Assembly (NCBI GenBank): GCA_026826555.1
Contig: JAKSZT010053766.1
Coordinates: 744,596 to 808,595, forward strand
Length of the DNA: 64,000 nucleotides
Direction of reading: 5' to 3'
Origin: Tolypeutes matacus
Taxonomy: Eukaryota > Chordata > Mammalia > Cingulata > Chlamyphoridae
Of the stretch, positions 11,725 to 23,009 are shown piece after piece; within the stretch, counting starts at the first letter, position 1, and every line of letters begins with the position of its first letter. Below the pieces are notes generated by a model. That model was not told the DNA's origin. It made no database searches and was given only the letters and a program-made list of their open reading frames with translations. The position numbers and the translations under genes are program-made.

Positions 11725-12085
11725 CTAGGGTTATTCAAACTTGCCAAGATTCACTTGCATCCAAACATAGCCATGTGACTAATTTCTACCCAAAAGAATG
11801 TGAGCCAAAGTGACGTGTGTCAATTCTAGATCATATCATTAAAAGGAATAGATACACACTATAATTGGTCTTTACTCCTTTCCCTCTGGCTGAGATATGG
11901 TTGTGATGGAAGATCTGGAGCAGCCACCATGGATGAATGGATGGAAATTGAATATTTAAGAAGACAGAGTTGTCCTACCAGTGCTGGACTGTCAGCCTCT
12001 GGACCATTTTCTGAGACAGTGTTTGGTCCTATTAAGCTTCCATTTTTGGAATCTTTTTGTTATAGCATCTTAGATTTAACTAATA
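11725..12085 (+). mobile_element. MLT1-type LTR (ERVL-MaLR), degraded
   Basis: Typical MaLR landmarks appear in order: AGCCATGTGACTAATTT, AATGTGAGCCAAAGTGACGTGTGTC, GAGCAGCCACCATGGATGA, CTGGACTGTCAGCCTCTGGAC and a CTATTAAGCTTCC..GTTATAGCA end. These relics are solo LTRs of ancient mammalian retroviral-like elements. Boundaries are approximate and no internal sequence follows. Confidence 0.7.
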
Positions 12086-12129
12086 AGATCAGATAATATG
12101 AGACAAAAAATCATGCATGTTTATTCAAC

Positions 12130-12610
12130 ATTGTTGATATAGAAAACATAAAATCAATGTTTACTTGGTCTTGGGACTTTAGGAACTTTATATAAGTATT
12201 ACTCCATTGTTTCCTTGAACTTAATGTAGCTGACAAGAAACCTGGTAACAGTTTGATACTTGTTCCTTAGTTCCTAGTAGGTGACAAACCTTTTCTTCTC
12301 TTTGGAAGCTTTTAATTTGTTCTCTGATTTCCTGATGTTCTGAAATTTCATGAGGACATTTTTTTGTCTGTTTTTAATTGATTGTTTCTAGGGGGCTAGA
12401 TGAGTCCTTTCAATCTGAAGACTCTTAGTCTTCTTAATCTCTGGAAAAATTTTTTCTCATTATTTCTTTAATAATCCTCTCTCTGACTCCAATCTATTCT
12501 TTGTTTCTGGAGGCCTTCTGGATTGCTTCTTTATGTTGTCTACATTTTCTCTCATATCCCTATACATGTTTTCCCAAACTCATGAACTTCAAGGTAACCA
12601 GCAGTGTACA
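12130..12610 (-). repeat. Ancient interspersed repeat, family not assigned
   Basis: The phrase-like series CCTGATGTTCTGAAATTTCATG, TCCTTTCAATCTGAAGACTC and CTGGAAAAATTTTTTCTC followed by ATTATTTCTTT looks like an old LINE or transposon coding region read in antisense. I cannot name the family with confidence. Confidence 0.4.
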
Positions 12611-12675
12611 TATTGGAAAATAGCTCTATATTTAAATGTTAGCTCTTTCCATACTTGAAGATTAAGAAGGTTCTA

Positions 12676-12774
12676 TGCAGGGATGGGTGTGGCTCAAATG
12701 GTTGGGTGTCCGTCTCCCATATGGAGGGACCTGGGTTCGATTCCCAGGACCTCCTGGTTAAAAAAAAAAAAAAA
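12676..12774 (+). mobile_element. DAS-type SINE monomer
   Basis: Clear DAS head and tRNA-like core: GTGTGGCTCAAATGGTTGGG, CCCATATGGAGGGACC, and the B box GGGTTCGATTCCCAGG, then CCTCCTGG and a poly(A) of about 15. Flanking 11-bp direct repeats AGAAGGTTCTA (12665-12675) and AGAAGGCTCTA (12775-12785) differ at one base. This is a short monomer that lacks the unique 3' region. Confidence 0.88.
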
Positions 12775-12904
12775 AGAAGGCTCTAAGTTGTTTTTGGTGT
12801 GTTTGGTATGAGTGTCAGCACTTTCCACAAATTTATTGCTGCTACTTTCTGACAGGTTAGAGTTTCTAATGCATAGCCCCTTCGATGACCCAATGTCGTT
12901 TTAA

Positions 12905-13065
12905 AGATGATAATCATAATAAAAATTGGTAATAATGATCATTTGCTGTGTGACCTGCAATGCTTTAAGAATTGTATATATATTAATAATTTCATGAAGT
13001 AAGTGTTGTAATTATTTCCCTTTTACAGATAAGGCAACTGGATCAAGGAGATGTTGGATATTCCC
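12905..13065 (-). repeat. MIR, antisense
   Basis: Antisense MIR landmarks: CATTTGCTGTGTGACCTGCA, ATGCTTTAAGAATTGTATATAT, AATTATTTCCCTTTTACAGA and TAAGGCAACTGGATCAAGGAG. MIRs are old tRNA-derived SINEs shared by mammals. Confidence 0.65.
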
Positions 13066-16064
13066 AACTAATAGGAGATGGAAGGAGATATCAAGTGCAA
13101 TGAAAGTTTTAATTCCTAGGAAATAGATAAAATACCAAATGACTGTCTTTCATACTTTCCCAAAGAACTATGTTATATATTTGACTTTACAGCTTCAGGT
13201 AAGTACATTTTTCAAGACAAAAAAGTGCATGTGTTAATCTTTGCAGCCCTGTAGGAATTCTTTGAACATTTTATTGGCATATGTTTTAAATAGGTCTACT
13301 GCAAAATAACTTCCTTTGTTTATTTCTAACTCATGATTTCTGTACTTCTTAAGCCTGCTCCTGACCTTTATTTTCCTTTAAGTTGCAAGAAAGCAAGAGA
13401 TATTCTAAATTAACCCCAAATTTCCGATTTGGCAGAGCTGTATGGGAGATAATGGCCTGATAAAAAGAAAGCCATGGGTAGATATCTAGGGATTATTTAA
13501 TTAAGAGCTTCTTGGAAACTATTAAAGAAGATGTTAACCCTATTTGGTAAACAAAGAGGGAAGGTACTCAAAATTTATTTTTACTCTTTTTTCCTTTCTT
13601 CAGAGTATTTATTACCAAATTATTGTTGAAGTGTATTAACATTAAATGGTTGAATCAGGACACATAATCACCAGAAAGTTTATAGAACTATGATGCCTTC
13701 TGGCTCTGGAAGCAGAAATACATAACGGGAAATTTTATTGTTGCTTAAGTAGTAGGACAAACTAATTTCCCTTGAAAAATGATTTGAAAGGAACCATTAT
13801 GGTTTTTGAAATTCATAAAATTGTTTCAAGTCATATGTATGAAAAACTGTAACTCTTTGTTTCATCGCTAGAAATAGGGCTTAAAGGTCATATTTTACAT
13901 TAACATTATGCCATATTTTTTCCACTGGTATCTGTTGCAGTAGTTCTATAAATTCTATAAATCAATAATCTTTCACAGGCTGATAGAAATGCAATCTAAT
14001 TCTCCTTTGCTTTGTAAAGGATTCATTGACTTTTCTGTCCAAGATCTCTTTTTGCCTTTACTGTAAACAGAAAACATATTAGTGAGAAACAGATGAAAGA
14101 TAATTCCCTAGTTCTTAGTTGGATCCTCAAAGAATCTCTCACTCCCATCCTGTTTTGTTTACATTTTTGCAGGAGAAACATCAAGCAATTGTTGTATTAA
14201 TCTACTCACTTTCTTTGTGTTGGAAAATGACACAGCCTAACAGAAAAGCCATTTGGAAATGAAAACATAAAATAGTTTCCTGGAAATGTGTTAAATAGTC
14301 AGGGAAATATTAGAATGTCAGTGAAAGGCAAATGATCATGCACTGCCACAGACTATTAATTTTGTAGCAGAAAACCAGGAAGTTTGAGTACCTTTTGTTT
14401 TGTTATTGGCGTGAGAAAAACCATTCAATGGAGGTGTGAAATTTGAAAGCCAAATTGGACCCTTTGAAAATCTAATCCAAATGTTTGTGTGAATATGTGT
14501 CTGTGTGTTTTGGGAGAAGTTGTGAAGAATAGTTTCAAACACTTGATCTCCATTTTAATTTTATCCACATGACCATGGATCCTACAGGGACTCCTTAAGA
14601 AGAAAGAAGTAGGTTGGTGCAGGTGTCTGAATAAGATCAAAAGACAACGGACCATCTTTAAAAAATGAAAGAGGAAAATAACAATCTGAAACTGAGTGTT
14701 CAAGTGCTTTGATAGTGACACCTATTTCAAGAAAAGGCTTTTGTGAACTTGTGGTCCACACTTTATGAAAATTTACAAATACACTTTTATAGTAAGAATC
14801 ACCTACTATCCATCAGGACATTTGAAACAACAAAACCTTATTATGGTATTTAAAGAGAGTCGTAATGAGATCTGTTTTCCAGAGACATAGTTTATATGTG
14901 AGAAATATTATCTGTAGGTGAAATTATCCCTGTGGAGATAAAGATAAACTAAAACATTGCTCCTGGTCAACAAGTCCAGGATAACTATAACTACAGAAAA
15001 AGGAAGCTGATACGAATAACATCAGACTAACGGATGCATAATTACAGTGGGCTAAGTTCAAAGAAAATAAAAGAACTTGATACTGGAGGAGTGAATAAAA
15101 GACAAACTTGACCTAATATGGAGGACTAAAGAAAATGACCCTTCAGCTGAGATCTAAGGGTTGGTGAAGATGGAGAGGAAAAGAATCTTGTATGGAGGGA
15201 CTAGTAAGCAAAAAATAAAATCCCCATGGAAGAAGTGAACATAGAATGTGTGAACAATGGAAAAAATGCCATCTGTGACTGGAGAACAGAGAGGAAGGCT
15301 GTAGAGTTTGGCAAGGGCCAGACCATATAGCACCCTGGAAGACATGTTAAGGATTTTGGTCTTTATATAGGAACAACAATTAAAAATAGCTTATAATTAG
15401 CCTGTGTAGGGGAAGAAGCAGGGTTAGGCATGTGATATAATCAGATATTCTCAACCATAGAGAATAGGCTGAATAGTGGGTACAATAAGTTCTGGAGGTC
15501 AGTTGCTTATGCAAAGCTGGTGAAAAATGAAAATAACTTTTATTAGAATAGAGACAGTGTAGATGGAGAGAAGTTAATGGATGAGTGATGCTGTCCTTCA
15601 CTTAGAAATCAAACATAGTGAGAGGGTCATGTTTGTGGGGGAAGATCATGGTTCAGTCTAGGATGTGATGAATTTATAGAATCTTTGAAAAATGCATACA
15701 GAACTTTCCATAAATAGCTGTAAATAAAGATTTGGAGCTTTAGATAGAGTTAAATTTTGAAGTATTTAATTAGTGAAAGTATGGAAATGGAGGAAATTAG
15801 TCTAAAGAAAGAGTATCATGTGGGAAAAAAAAGACAACTAAGAATAAGCTAAGATGCCAACATTTAAAGGCTGGATTAAGGAAAATGAAATCTCGAAGGT
15901 GAGTTAAAAGGAGATGTCAAATATGTAGGAGGAAAACAAAGAGAATATGGTTCATGAAGGATAAGGAAAAGAGAACCGCAAGTGAGTGCTCAGCAGTTTT
16001 GAATGATTGAGGAATCAGGAAGATCAGAACTAAAAATAGCCCTTAGATTTTGTGACAGTACTAT
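13066..16064. other. Largely anonymous DNA with a possible old repeat
   Basis: No exon or RNA gene is visible. At about 15290-15620 GGGCCAGACCATATAGCACC followed by TAAGGATTTTGGTCTTTAT and GGCATGTGATATAATCAGAT resembles a common ancient mammalian repeat whose name I cannot give. Two overlapping antisense frames of 68 and 98 codons at 14336-14721 have no recognisable domain. Confidence 0.4.
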
Positions 16065-16280
16065 TGGTGATTTTAGGAAGACACGTATTTTGGTGGAAAT
16101 ATGATTTTTATCTCGCTTAGATAAATATCTAGGAATGGAGATGCTGGATCATATGATAAGTTTATGTGTACTTTATTAGGAATTGCAAGACTATTATCCA
16201 ATGCAGCTGTATCAGTATCAAAACATTCCACCAGAAATATATAAGGGTCCTGGTACTCCACATGCTGTCCAACACCCAGA
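16065..16280 (-). mobile_element. Ancient L1 ORF2 C-terminal fragment, antisense
   Basis: TAAATATCTAGGAATGGAGATGCTGGATCATATGATAAG and the following AATTGCAAGACTATTATCC are the antisense of the ORF2 C-terminal segment, which appears again at 16800-16900 in the neighbouring copy. Two copies of the same ORF2 segment therefore lie head to tail, so this is a separate L1 insertion. Confidence 0.6.
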
Positions 16281-16284
16281 ACTG

Positions 16285-17225
16285 TCTTTTAAAAATTTTT
16301 AACAACTTTCTTGAGTTAAAATTGAAATAAAATAAAGAGTGCATATTTAAATTGTACAATGTGATACATTTAATACAGAAATAGACCCGTGAAACTGTCA
16401 CCACAATCAAGAGCGTATACCTATACCTACCCATGACCCAGATATTTTCCTCATATCCCTTTGTAAATCCTCCCCCATTCCTCTTCACCCTCTTCCTCCA
16501 CCATCCCTAGGCAACCATTGATCTTCTTTTTGTCACTATACATTAGTTTACATTTTCTAGACTTCTATATGAAAGTAATCATGTACTTTTTCTCATCTGG
16601 TTTCTTTTACTTGCCATAATTATTTTGAGGTTCATCTATGTAGTAACACATATCAAATGTTATTTCTTTTTGTTGCTTAGCATTATTGTATTGATTGTAT
16701 ATATCACATTTATTTTTTTCCTTCCAACTTTGGCTATTACAATAGAGTCACTATGAACCTTTATGGCCAAGCCTTTGTATGTATATGTGATTTTATTTCT
16801 GATGGGTAAATACCTAGGAGTAGAATCACTGGCTCATACAGTAGGTGCATGTTTAACTTAAAAAGAAACCACCAAACAATTTTCCAAAGTGGTTGTCCCA
16901 TTTTACATACCCATCAGCAATGTATGAGAGTTTCAGTTCCTCTATATCCTCACCAACATGTTGGATGATCAGTTTTTAAAATTTTAACCATTTTGAAAGG
17001 TTCTTAGTGGCATCTCATGTTTTAAATTTTGTATTTCCCTAATGACTAATGATATTAAGCTTCATTTCATGTGCTTATTTGCCATAACTTCTCTGATAAA
17101 GGTCTGTTCAAATATTTTTACCCCTTTTTTATTGGTCTGTTTGCTTTCTTATTATTGAGTTTTGAAAGCCTTTTATATTTTCTGGAAACAGTTCCTTTTC
17201 AGATATATGACCAAATTTATGATTG
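16285..17225 (-). mobile_element. Ancient L1 3' end, antisense
   Basis: Starts with the antisense 3' UTR (TTGAGTTAAAATTGAAATAAA, ACTGTCACCACAATCAAGA, AGGCAACCATTGATC) and runs into ORF2 C-terminal sequence (AATACCTAGGAGTAGAATC, CCATCAGCAATGTATGAGAG, TTCAGATATATGACC). It is the left arm of an L1 interrupted by an inverted block (next entry). Confidence 0.75.
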
Positions 17226-18305
17226 CCTAATGTAAAAAACACTTTGAAATCTATGTGAAAGCTATTAGAGCTAATAGGTGATTTTAGCAAGGTTACTGGG
17301 TACATGATCAATATTTAAAATTGATTTTACTTTCATATACTAGCAATGAACAATTAAAAACTTAAATAAAAATAATGCCTCTTATATTAGTATTTGATAT
17401 ATAAAATATTTCGAGGGGGAAGCAGATGTGGCTCAAGTAATTGAACTCCTGCCTACCATATGGGAGTGCCCTGGGTTTCGTTACCAGTGCCTCCTAAAGA
17501 AGATGAGGGTGACAGCAAACTGATGCAATGGACAGGCACGGCAAGCTGGCACAAGAGACACAAGGAGGAAAACATAATGAGAGACAAAACAAAGCAGGGA
17601 GCGGAGGTGACTCAAGCGATTAGGTGCCTCTCTTCCACATTGGAGGTCCCTGGTTTGGTCCCCAGTGCCTCCTAGAAAAACAAGGAAGATGAACAGATAC
17701 AGCAAGTGCAAACAAAGGGGTAGGGAGAAATAAATAAATAAAATAAATCTTAAAAACAATATTTAGAGATAAGTATGTCAACAGATGTGAAAGACAGGTC
17801 TAAAGAAATCTCTAGAACATTTCTGAGGGAAATTAAGGACTTAAATAAATAGAGATGTTTAACATGTTCATAGGTTGACAGATTCAATATTTGTTAATAC
17901 TGTCAATTCTCCACAAATTGATTGATTCACAGCAATCCCAACCAAAATCCCAGGAGATTTTTTGTTGTTGTTGTTGTTGTTATTGTATAAATTGACAAAT
18001 TGATTCTAAATATCATATGGAAATGCACAGACCTAAGAGAGTCAAAACAACCTTTAAAAAGAACAAACTTGGAGCTCAAACCCACAATGAACTTTGGGCA
18101 ATAATTCATACCATATACAAAAATTAATTCAATTATTGACCATAGACCTAAGAAAAACCTAAAAATTCTAGAAGGAAATGTAGGAGAAAACCTTAATGAC
18201 CTGGGATTAAGTAAAGATTTCCTAGATATTATAGTGAAAGCATGATCCAAGATATTTAAAATTTGGGCTTCATAAAAATTTAAATTTATTGCACTTTGAA
18301 GCTCT
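17226..18305 (+). mobile_element. Inverted internal block of the ancient L1 ORF2
   Basis: Sense-strand ORF2 sequence lies between two antisense arms. Landmarks are TATTAGAGCTAATAGGTGAT, ATACTAGCAATGAACAATTA, CACAGCAATCCCAACCAAAA and GGGCTTCATAAAAATTTAAA. Its end joins in L1 order just upstream of the segment that ends the left arm, so about 1.1 kb of one L1 was turned around, with a small loss at the joint. It contains the SINE at 17416-17757 and a (TTG)n run near 17962. Confidence 0.7.
17416..17757 (+). mobile_element. Dimeric DAS-type SINE
   Basis: Two tRNA-like units in tandem. Unit 1 has GGGGAAGCAGATGTGGCTCA, CTACCATATGGGAG and TGCCTCCTAAAG; unit 2 has GCGGAGGTGACTCAAGCGAT, CACATTGGAGGTCCCTGG and TGCCTCCTAG. 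The 3' end AATAAATAAATAAAATAAATCTTAAAAA is the family tail. One pair of direct repeats, AATATTTCGAG (17405-17415) and AATATTTAGAG (17758-17768), flanks both units, so the dimer inserted as one piece. It sits inside the inverted L1 block. Confidence 0.88.
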
Positions 18306-20280
18306 GCTGATGGGTACATCCATTTAGAAATGTTTACTTTTTCTTGATGAGTTGACCCTTTTATCATTATGAAATCTCCTTATTAATTCTGAGTTCTACT
18401 TTGATGCCAATAAAAGCCACTCCAGCATTTGTATGATTAGCACTTGTGTGGCATTTATTTTCCATTGTTTTATTTTAATCTGTTTTTGTCTTTACATTTA
18501 AAGTAAGGTTCTTGTAGACAGCAGACAGTTGGGTTTTGCTTTTTATTCAGTCTTATAATTTTTGCCTTTTAATTCGAGTGGTTTGGTCATGACATTTAAT
18601 TATAATATTAATGTAATTGGATTTTTATTTGCTATCTTAATACTTGTTTCTTATTTGGCACATCTGTTCTTTCTTACTTTTTCTTCTTTCCTGACTTTTA
18701 AAAAATTCATTATATGATATTTAGTATTCCATATTAGCTACACTATTACTTACTACATTTCTTTCTTTGTTTTAATTTTTAGGGTTTCCTTAGGATTTGC
18801 AATATGCATCTTTAACTTCACCATTCTACCTACATATGCTTTGTCACCACATTTTGTATAGTGTAAGAATGTTACAAAACGTATTTTCATTTCCCTATCT
18901 TCCACCTTCGTGCTACTGTTACCAATGCAAGAAATCCCACTGTAATTTGCAATTATTTTTGCTGTAAACAGTAAGGTATCTTTTAAAAAAATTAAAATAA
19001 TGGAAAAGTATTTTATAGACCTAGATATTTACCATTTTGGGCATTCTTTATATCCACATGTAGATTCAACATTCCATCTGTTAATATTTTCTTCCTTCTT
19101 AAAGAAATTTCTTCAACATTTTTTTTTTGTAGTGCAAATCTGCTGTCAGCAGATTCTTTCAGCTTTGCCTAAAAATTCTTTATTTTATATTCAGTTTTTT
19201 TTTTTTTTTTTTTTTTGTAGTTGTTTTTTAGGTACCTGGGGCCAGGGATTGAACCTGGGACCCCTTATGTGGGAAGCCAGTGCTGAACCACTGAGTCACA
19301 CCAGCTTCCTGAGTTGGTTTTCTCATTTGTTTTGTTTGTTGTTGTTGTTTTTCAGGAGGCACTGGGAACTGAACCCAGGACTTCCTATGTGGGAGGCAGG
19401 AGCTCAACTACTTGAACCACATCTGGTACCCTATATTCAGTTTTGAAATATATATTCTTTTGGATATAGAAGTCTAGGTTGACAGTGTTTTTCTTTCAGC
19501 ATTTAAAAAATATTGCTCTATAGTCTTCTGGCTTGCATAGTTTCTGAGAAGAAACTGTCATTCTTATTTTTGTTCCTCTGTAATAATGTCTTTCCTCTCC
19601 AGCTGCTTTTAAAATTTTCTTTGTATTACTGGTTTTTAGAATTTGAGTATGACCTACTTTTGTGTGATGCTTTTGAAATGTGTCTTCATCCAATTTGGAA
19701 AATTTTGACTATTATTATTTCAAATGTTTTTTAGTCTTTCTTTCACTACTTCTGTAACTTCAATTTCACATCTGTTTGAAGACTGGATATTGCCCCACAT
19801 GTTTGTAAATTCTGTTCATTTTTTCATTCTTTTTTCTCTTTTTGCTTTATTTTAGATAATTTTTATTGCTAACTCTAAGTTGTCTAATAGTTTCTGCTGC
19901 AGTGTTATTATAGTTTAGTCAGTTATTCCCTTCTAGTAAATTTTCCATGGCAGATATGTTTTTTCATCTCTAGATGTTCTATTTAGTTCTTTTTACAATA
20001 TCTTCCCTTTCTTTTTTCACTATATTTATGTGTTTCTTAGGTACTTTCTGTTTTAACATCCTTATCTGCTACTTCCACTGTGTTTATCATTTCTGAGTAT
20101 GTTTCTTTCGATTGATTTTTCTCCTCATCTCTTCATTATGGATTTTGATTGCATGTAGTCAATGTTACTTTGTTTTGTTATCTTTCTCTAAAGAGTGTTG
20201 GGCTTTGTACTAATAGGCGATTAATTTACTTGTGGTTCAATTCTCAGGAATGTTTCCAAGCTTTGTTAAAAACTTTACTC
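18306..20280 (-). mobile_element. Ancient L1 endonuclease-ORF1 region, antisense
   Basis: Antisense endonuclease landmarks (TTTTATCATTATGAAATC, AGGTTCTTGTAGACAGCAG, TGGGTTTTGCTTTTTATTC) are followed by the ORF1 C-terminal region (TTTCAGCATTTAAAAAATATTGCTC, TAGTCTTCTGGCTTGCATAG, TTTTGTTCCTCTGTAATAATG) and coiled-coil region. It resembles L1ME/HAL1-type old lineages. This is the right arm of the inverted L1. A dimeric SINE interrupts it at 19195-19431. No open frame remains. Confidence 0.7.
19195..19431 (-). mobile_element. Dimeric DAS-type SINE, antisense
   Basis: Read on the minus strand there are two tRNA-like units separated by a T-rich/A-rich spacer. On the plus strand each shows an antisense B box (CAGGGATTGAACCTGGGACC; AACTGAACCCAGGACTTCC) and antisense head. 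Poly(T) at 19195-19217 is the tail. The 9-bp direct repeat TATATTCAG at 19186-19194 and 19432-19440 is perfect and flanks both units, so they inserted together. Confidence 0.85.
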
Positions 20281-20510
20281 TACAGATAATTTAACCTTTC
20301 TACTAAGAGGTAACCTTTCTGAGAACTCTACAGAATTCATCCAGTAATCAATTAGGACTGCATTCTGGCTGGTGGGAATGCAAACAATTCTTTCCCTATG
20401 CGGCTCTGGGAAGCATTCAGCTGACAGATCCCCATTCTCTGTTTGCCAAACCACATGGAGTATGACCTCATGCATAGGCCTCTAAGTAATCATCAAAGAT
20501 TCAGTGGGCC

Positions 20511-20738
20511 CTGTTATAGATTGAATTGTGTCCCCCCAAAAGATATGTGCAAGTCCTAATCCCCAGTCCCGTGAATGCGATCCTATTTGGAAACAGAATC
20601 TTTGAAGATATTATTAGTTTAGATGAGGCCAAACTGGATTTAGGTGGGTCCTAATCCAATATGATTGATGTCCTTTTAGGTAGAGGAAATTTGGACACAG
20701 TGGGTAGGAGAAAGAGGGAGGAAGAAGAGGGGGAAGGA

Positions 20739-20789
<51 letters not shown>

Positions 20790-20799
20790 NNNNNNNNNN

Positions 20800-20849
<50 letters not shown>

Positions 20850-21060
20850 AGCCATGTGAAGTAGGCAGAGATTTAGTTATGCCACAAGGCAAGGATGCCA
20901 TGGATTTCCTGGAAGCCACCACCAGAACCTTATAGACTCCAAAGTATATATGGCTCCGCTGACACCTTGATTTTGGACTCCTACCCTTTAGAATTGTGAG
21001 ACAATAAATTTCTGTTGTTTAAAGACAGCTAGTTTGGGATAAATGGCCATGGTAGAATAT
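20511..21060 (+). mobile_element. MaLR-type LTR with embedded (GA)n tract
   Basis: The start TATAGATTGAATTGTGTCCC, then GTGGGTCCTAATCCAATATG, TAGCCATGTGAAGTAGGCAG, CTGACACCTTGATTTTGGAC and AATAAATTTCTGTTGTTTAA are landmarks of MaLR LTRs. The purine-rich middle has grown into a long (GA)n microsatellite with an assembly gap. No internal retroviral sequence is next to it. Ends are approximate. Confidence 0.72.
20741..20847 (+). repeat. (GA)n microsatellite with 10-N assembly gap
   Basis: Perfect GA dinucleotides on both sides of ten Ns at 20790-20799. True length is unknown. The tract lies inside the LTR at the place where relatives have a short GAGA-rich run. Apparent frames of Arg-Glu repeats through the tract are artefacts. 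Confidence 0.97.
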
Positions 21061-21254
21061 TTTTTAGCTTTTTTTTTCTGTGTAGATCTTTCTTCACCAG
21101 GATTCTGTATTACAACATTTAGCCACTTCAGATTCCCTGAACTCCAATCTTCTCAATTCAGTAAGAAATAATTGAATGCATGAGGAAATAAATGAATTAG
21201 CTAAAGAATACTATGAATGTTTTAAGAAGTTCAGAGTAGAGTATATTTCTATTG

Positions 21255-21905
21255 ACTTATATAAATAAACTTTTTATTTTGGAATTGCTTTAGATTTATG
21301 TAAAAGATGCAAAATAATACAGAAAATTCCTATATACTCCTTTATCCAGTTTCCACTAATGTAAGCATTTTGCATGGCCATGTACATTTGTCAAAATTAT
21401 AAACCAGCATCAGTACATTGCTATTAACTAAGCTTTTTTGGATTTTAAATAGATTTTGCACTAATATCATCAATTTTTTCTGTTCCAAGATATCACATGA
21501 TATCACATTGTATTTGTCATCATGTTTCTTTACTCTTCTTCAATCTGTGCTAGTTTCTCAGTCTTTCATTGTTTGTTAAGATGTTGAGAGTTTTGCAGAA
21601 AACTTCACATATTTTGTACAATTGTACTGGTGTTTTGGGTTTTGGAAAAAATGCTATAGAGAAGTGTCCTTCTCATTAAATCATATTATTAGGAGGTACA
21701 TGCTATCAACAGGAATTATTACTCATGATGTTGATCTTGATCACTTGGTTAAGGAAGGAGTTGCTAGGTTTATCCACTGTAAAGCTACTATTCTTCCCTT
21801 TCCGTGCTGTATTCTTTGGAAGCATGTCACTAAGTCCAAGCAATACTCAGGGATGGAGGTGGTGGTGTAATATAGCTTTATATTTGACACACAAAATGTA
21901 TATTG
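21255..21905 (-). mobile_element. Ancient L1 3' UTR, antisense
   Basis: A run of antisense 3' UTR landmarks: TTTTGGAATTGCTTTAGATTTA, ACATTTGTCAAAATTATAAACC, GTACATTGCTATTAACTAAG, TCTCAGTCTTTCATTGTTTG, CTTGATCACTTGGTTAAGGA and CTCTTTGGAAG-like text. It ends just before the RPL23A pseudogene. Reading frames crossing it are chance. Confidence 0.65.
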
Positions 21906-21920
21906 AGCATTTTTCTGATG

Positions 21921-22417
21921 ATGGCATCAAAGACAAAGAAAGCTCCTGCTGCTCTTAAATCTGAAAACAAAGCTAAGGTTTGGAAGGCCAAATTTTGTAT
22001 TAACAGGTGTTCACTATTATAAGCAGACCATATACATGTTACCCACTTTCTCTAGGTCCAAAACACTGCTACTCTAAAGGCAATCCCTATACCATTGGAA
22101 GTACATCCCCAAGAGAATCGTGCTTGACCATTATGCAGTCATCAAATGGTCCCTGACTGGGAGTGGTTATGAAGGAGACCAGAGACAATGATACTCTGGT
22201 GTAATTCCAACGCCCCCCTGCCCCCCGCCAAAAAAAAAAAACAAAAACAACAAAAAAAACGAACAAAAACACAAGAACCAGCAAGCTGTGAACAAACTAT
22301 GTGATGTTAACGTGGACAACATCCACAGTCTGATGATCCTGGTAAAGATAAGAAGGCATTGTTAGGACCATGACTAAAATGCTTTGGATGTTGGCCAATA
22401 ATATTGGGACCATCTAT
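21921..22417 (+). pseudogene. RPL23A: Processed pseudogene of ribosomal protein L23a
   Basis: Reads as a damaged intron-less copy of the 60S ribosomal protein L23a mRNA. The start codon region ATGGCATCAAAGACAAAGAA with AAAGCTCCTGCTGCT fits the lysine/alanine-rich N terminus. Mid-protein blocks (AGGTCCAAAACACTGC; CTTGACCATTATGCAGTCAT, protein text LDHYA) and the C terminus (GCTTTGGATGTTGGCCAATA, AATATTGGGACCATC) follow in the right order, then a 3' UTR trace TTCAGTCCAGCTTGCTAG. Frameshifts and stops occur throughout, and a C-rich/A-rich stretch at 22210-22272 replaces the expected codons. No clear poly(A) or target duplication survives. The parent functions in signal-particle docking at the ribosome exit tunnel; this copy is dead. 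Confidence 0.88.
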
Positions 22418-22429
22418 GTTCAGTCCAGC

Positions 22430-22994
22430 TTGCTAGTTTTAAGAATAACAAACTATTTTTACTTTAAAGGTCATACTGGGTAAACACTTTCTATTTTGAC
22501 ATTTTGTATAGAATTACTTGTATTAGAAATTCACAGAGGCTGTAACCTTTATTAAAAGCATTAAAGGTATTATATTTTTTTAAAAATTAATCAGTGATAA
22601 AAAGAAGAAATTTAACCCACTGTTAATTCACTTCAGATATTTTCTCATTGTAGGATTGTTTTTTTCTGGAGAAACCTGTTTATATCAAAATTTTTCTTAC
22701 AATGATTATAGTTATCTTATACAAGGTAATAAAAATGTCAGTATTAGCTATTCATCTTGGTTTTCTTCTAATCTTTTTTTTTTTAATTATTACTTTCTTT
22801 TTTACTAGTTTTCAAAATAAATATTGCCTATCATCCTCCAGAGGTGTCATTTTTTTTAAAAAAGACATTATGAATTCATGGATTTAAACATACAGGAAGT
22901 GTTGTAATACATTGCAGTTATTTTTATAGAACCTCATATTGTCTCATCTTTGGCCAATGGAAAGTTCTTCAAGTTAGCCACTGAGTTTTTTTTT
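22430..22994. other. Anonymous AT-rich DNA
   Basis: No repeat or gene recognised. It is rich in poly(T) runs. Confidence 0.4.
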
Positions 22995-23009
22995 AAATGA
23001 TAGCAATAA

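Noticed and set aside
19000..19446. 148-codon hydrophobic frame that looks like membrane protein
   Set aside because: It runs through antisense L1 and poly(T) tails of two SINE units.
20661..20864. Open frames with long Arg-Glu or Ser-Leu repeats
   Set aside because: They are translations of the (GA)n microsatellite across the N gap.
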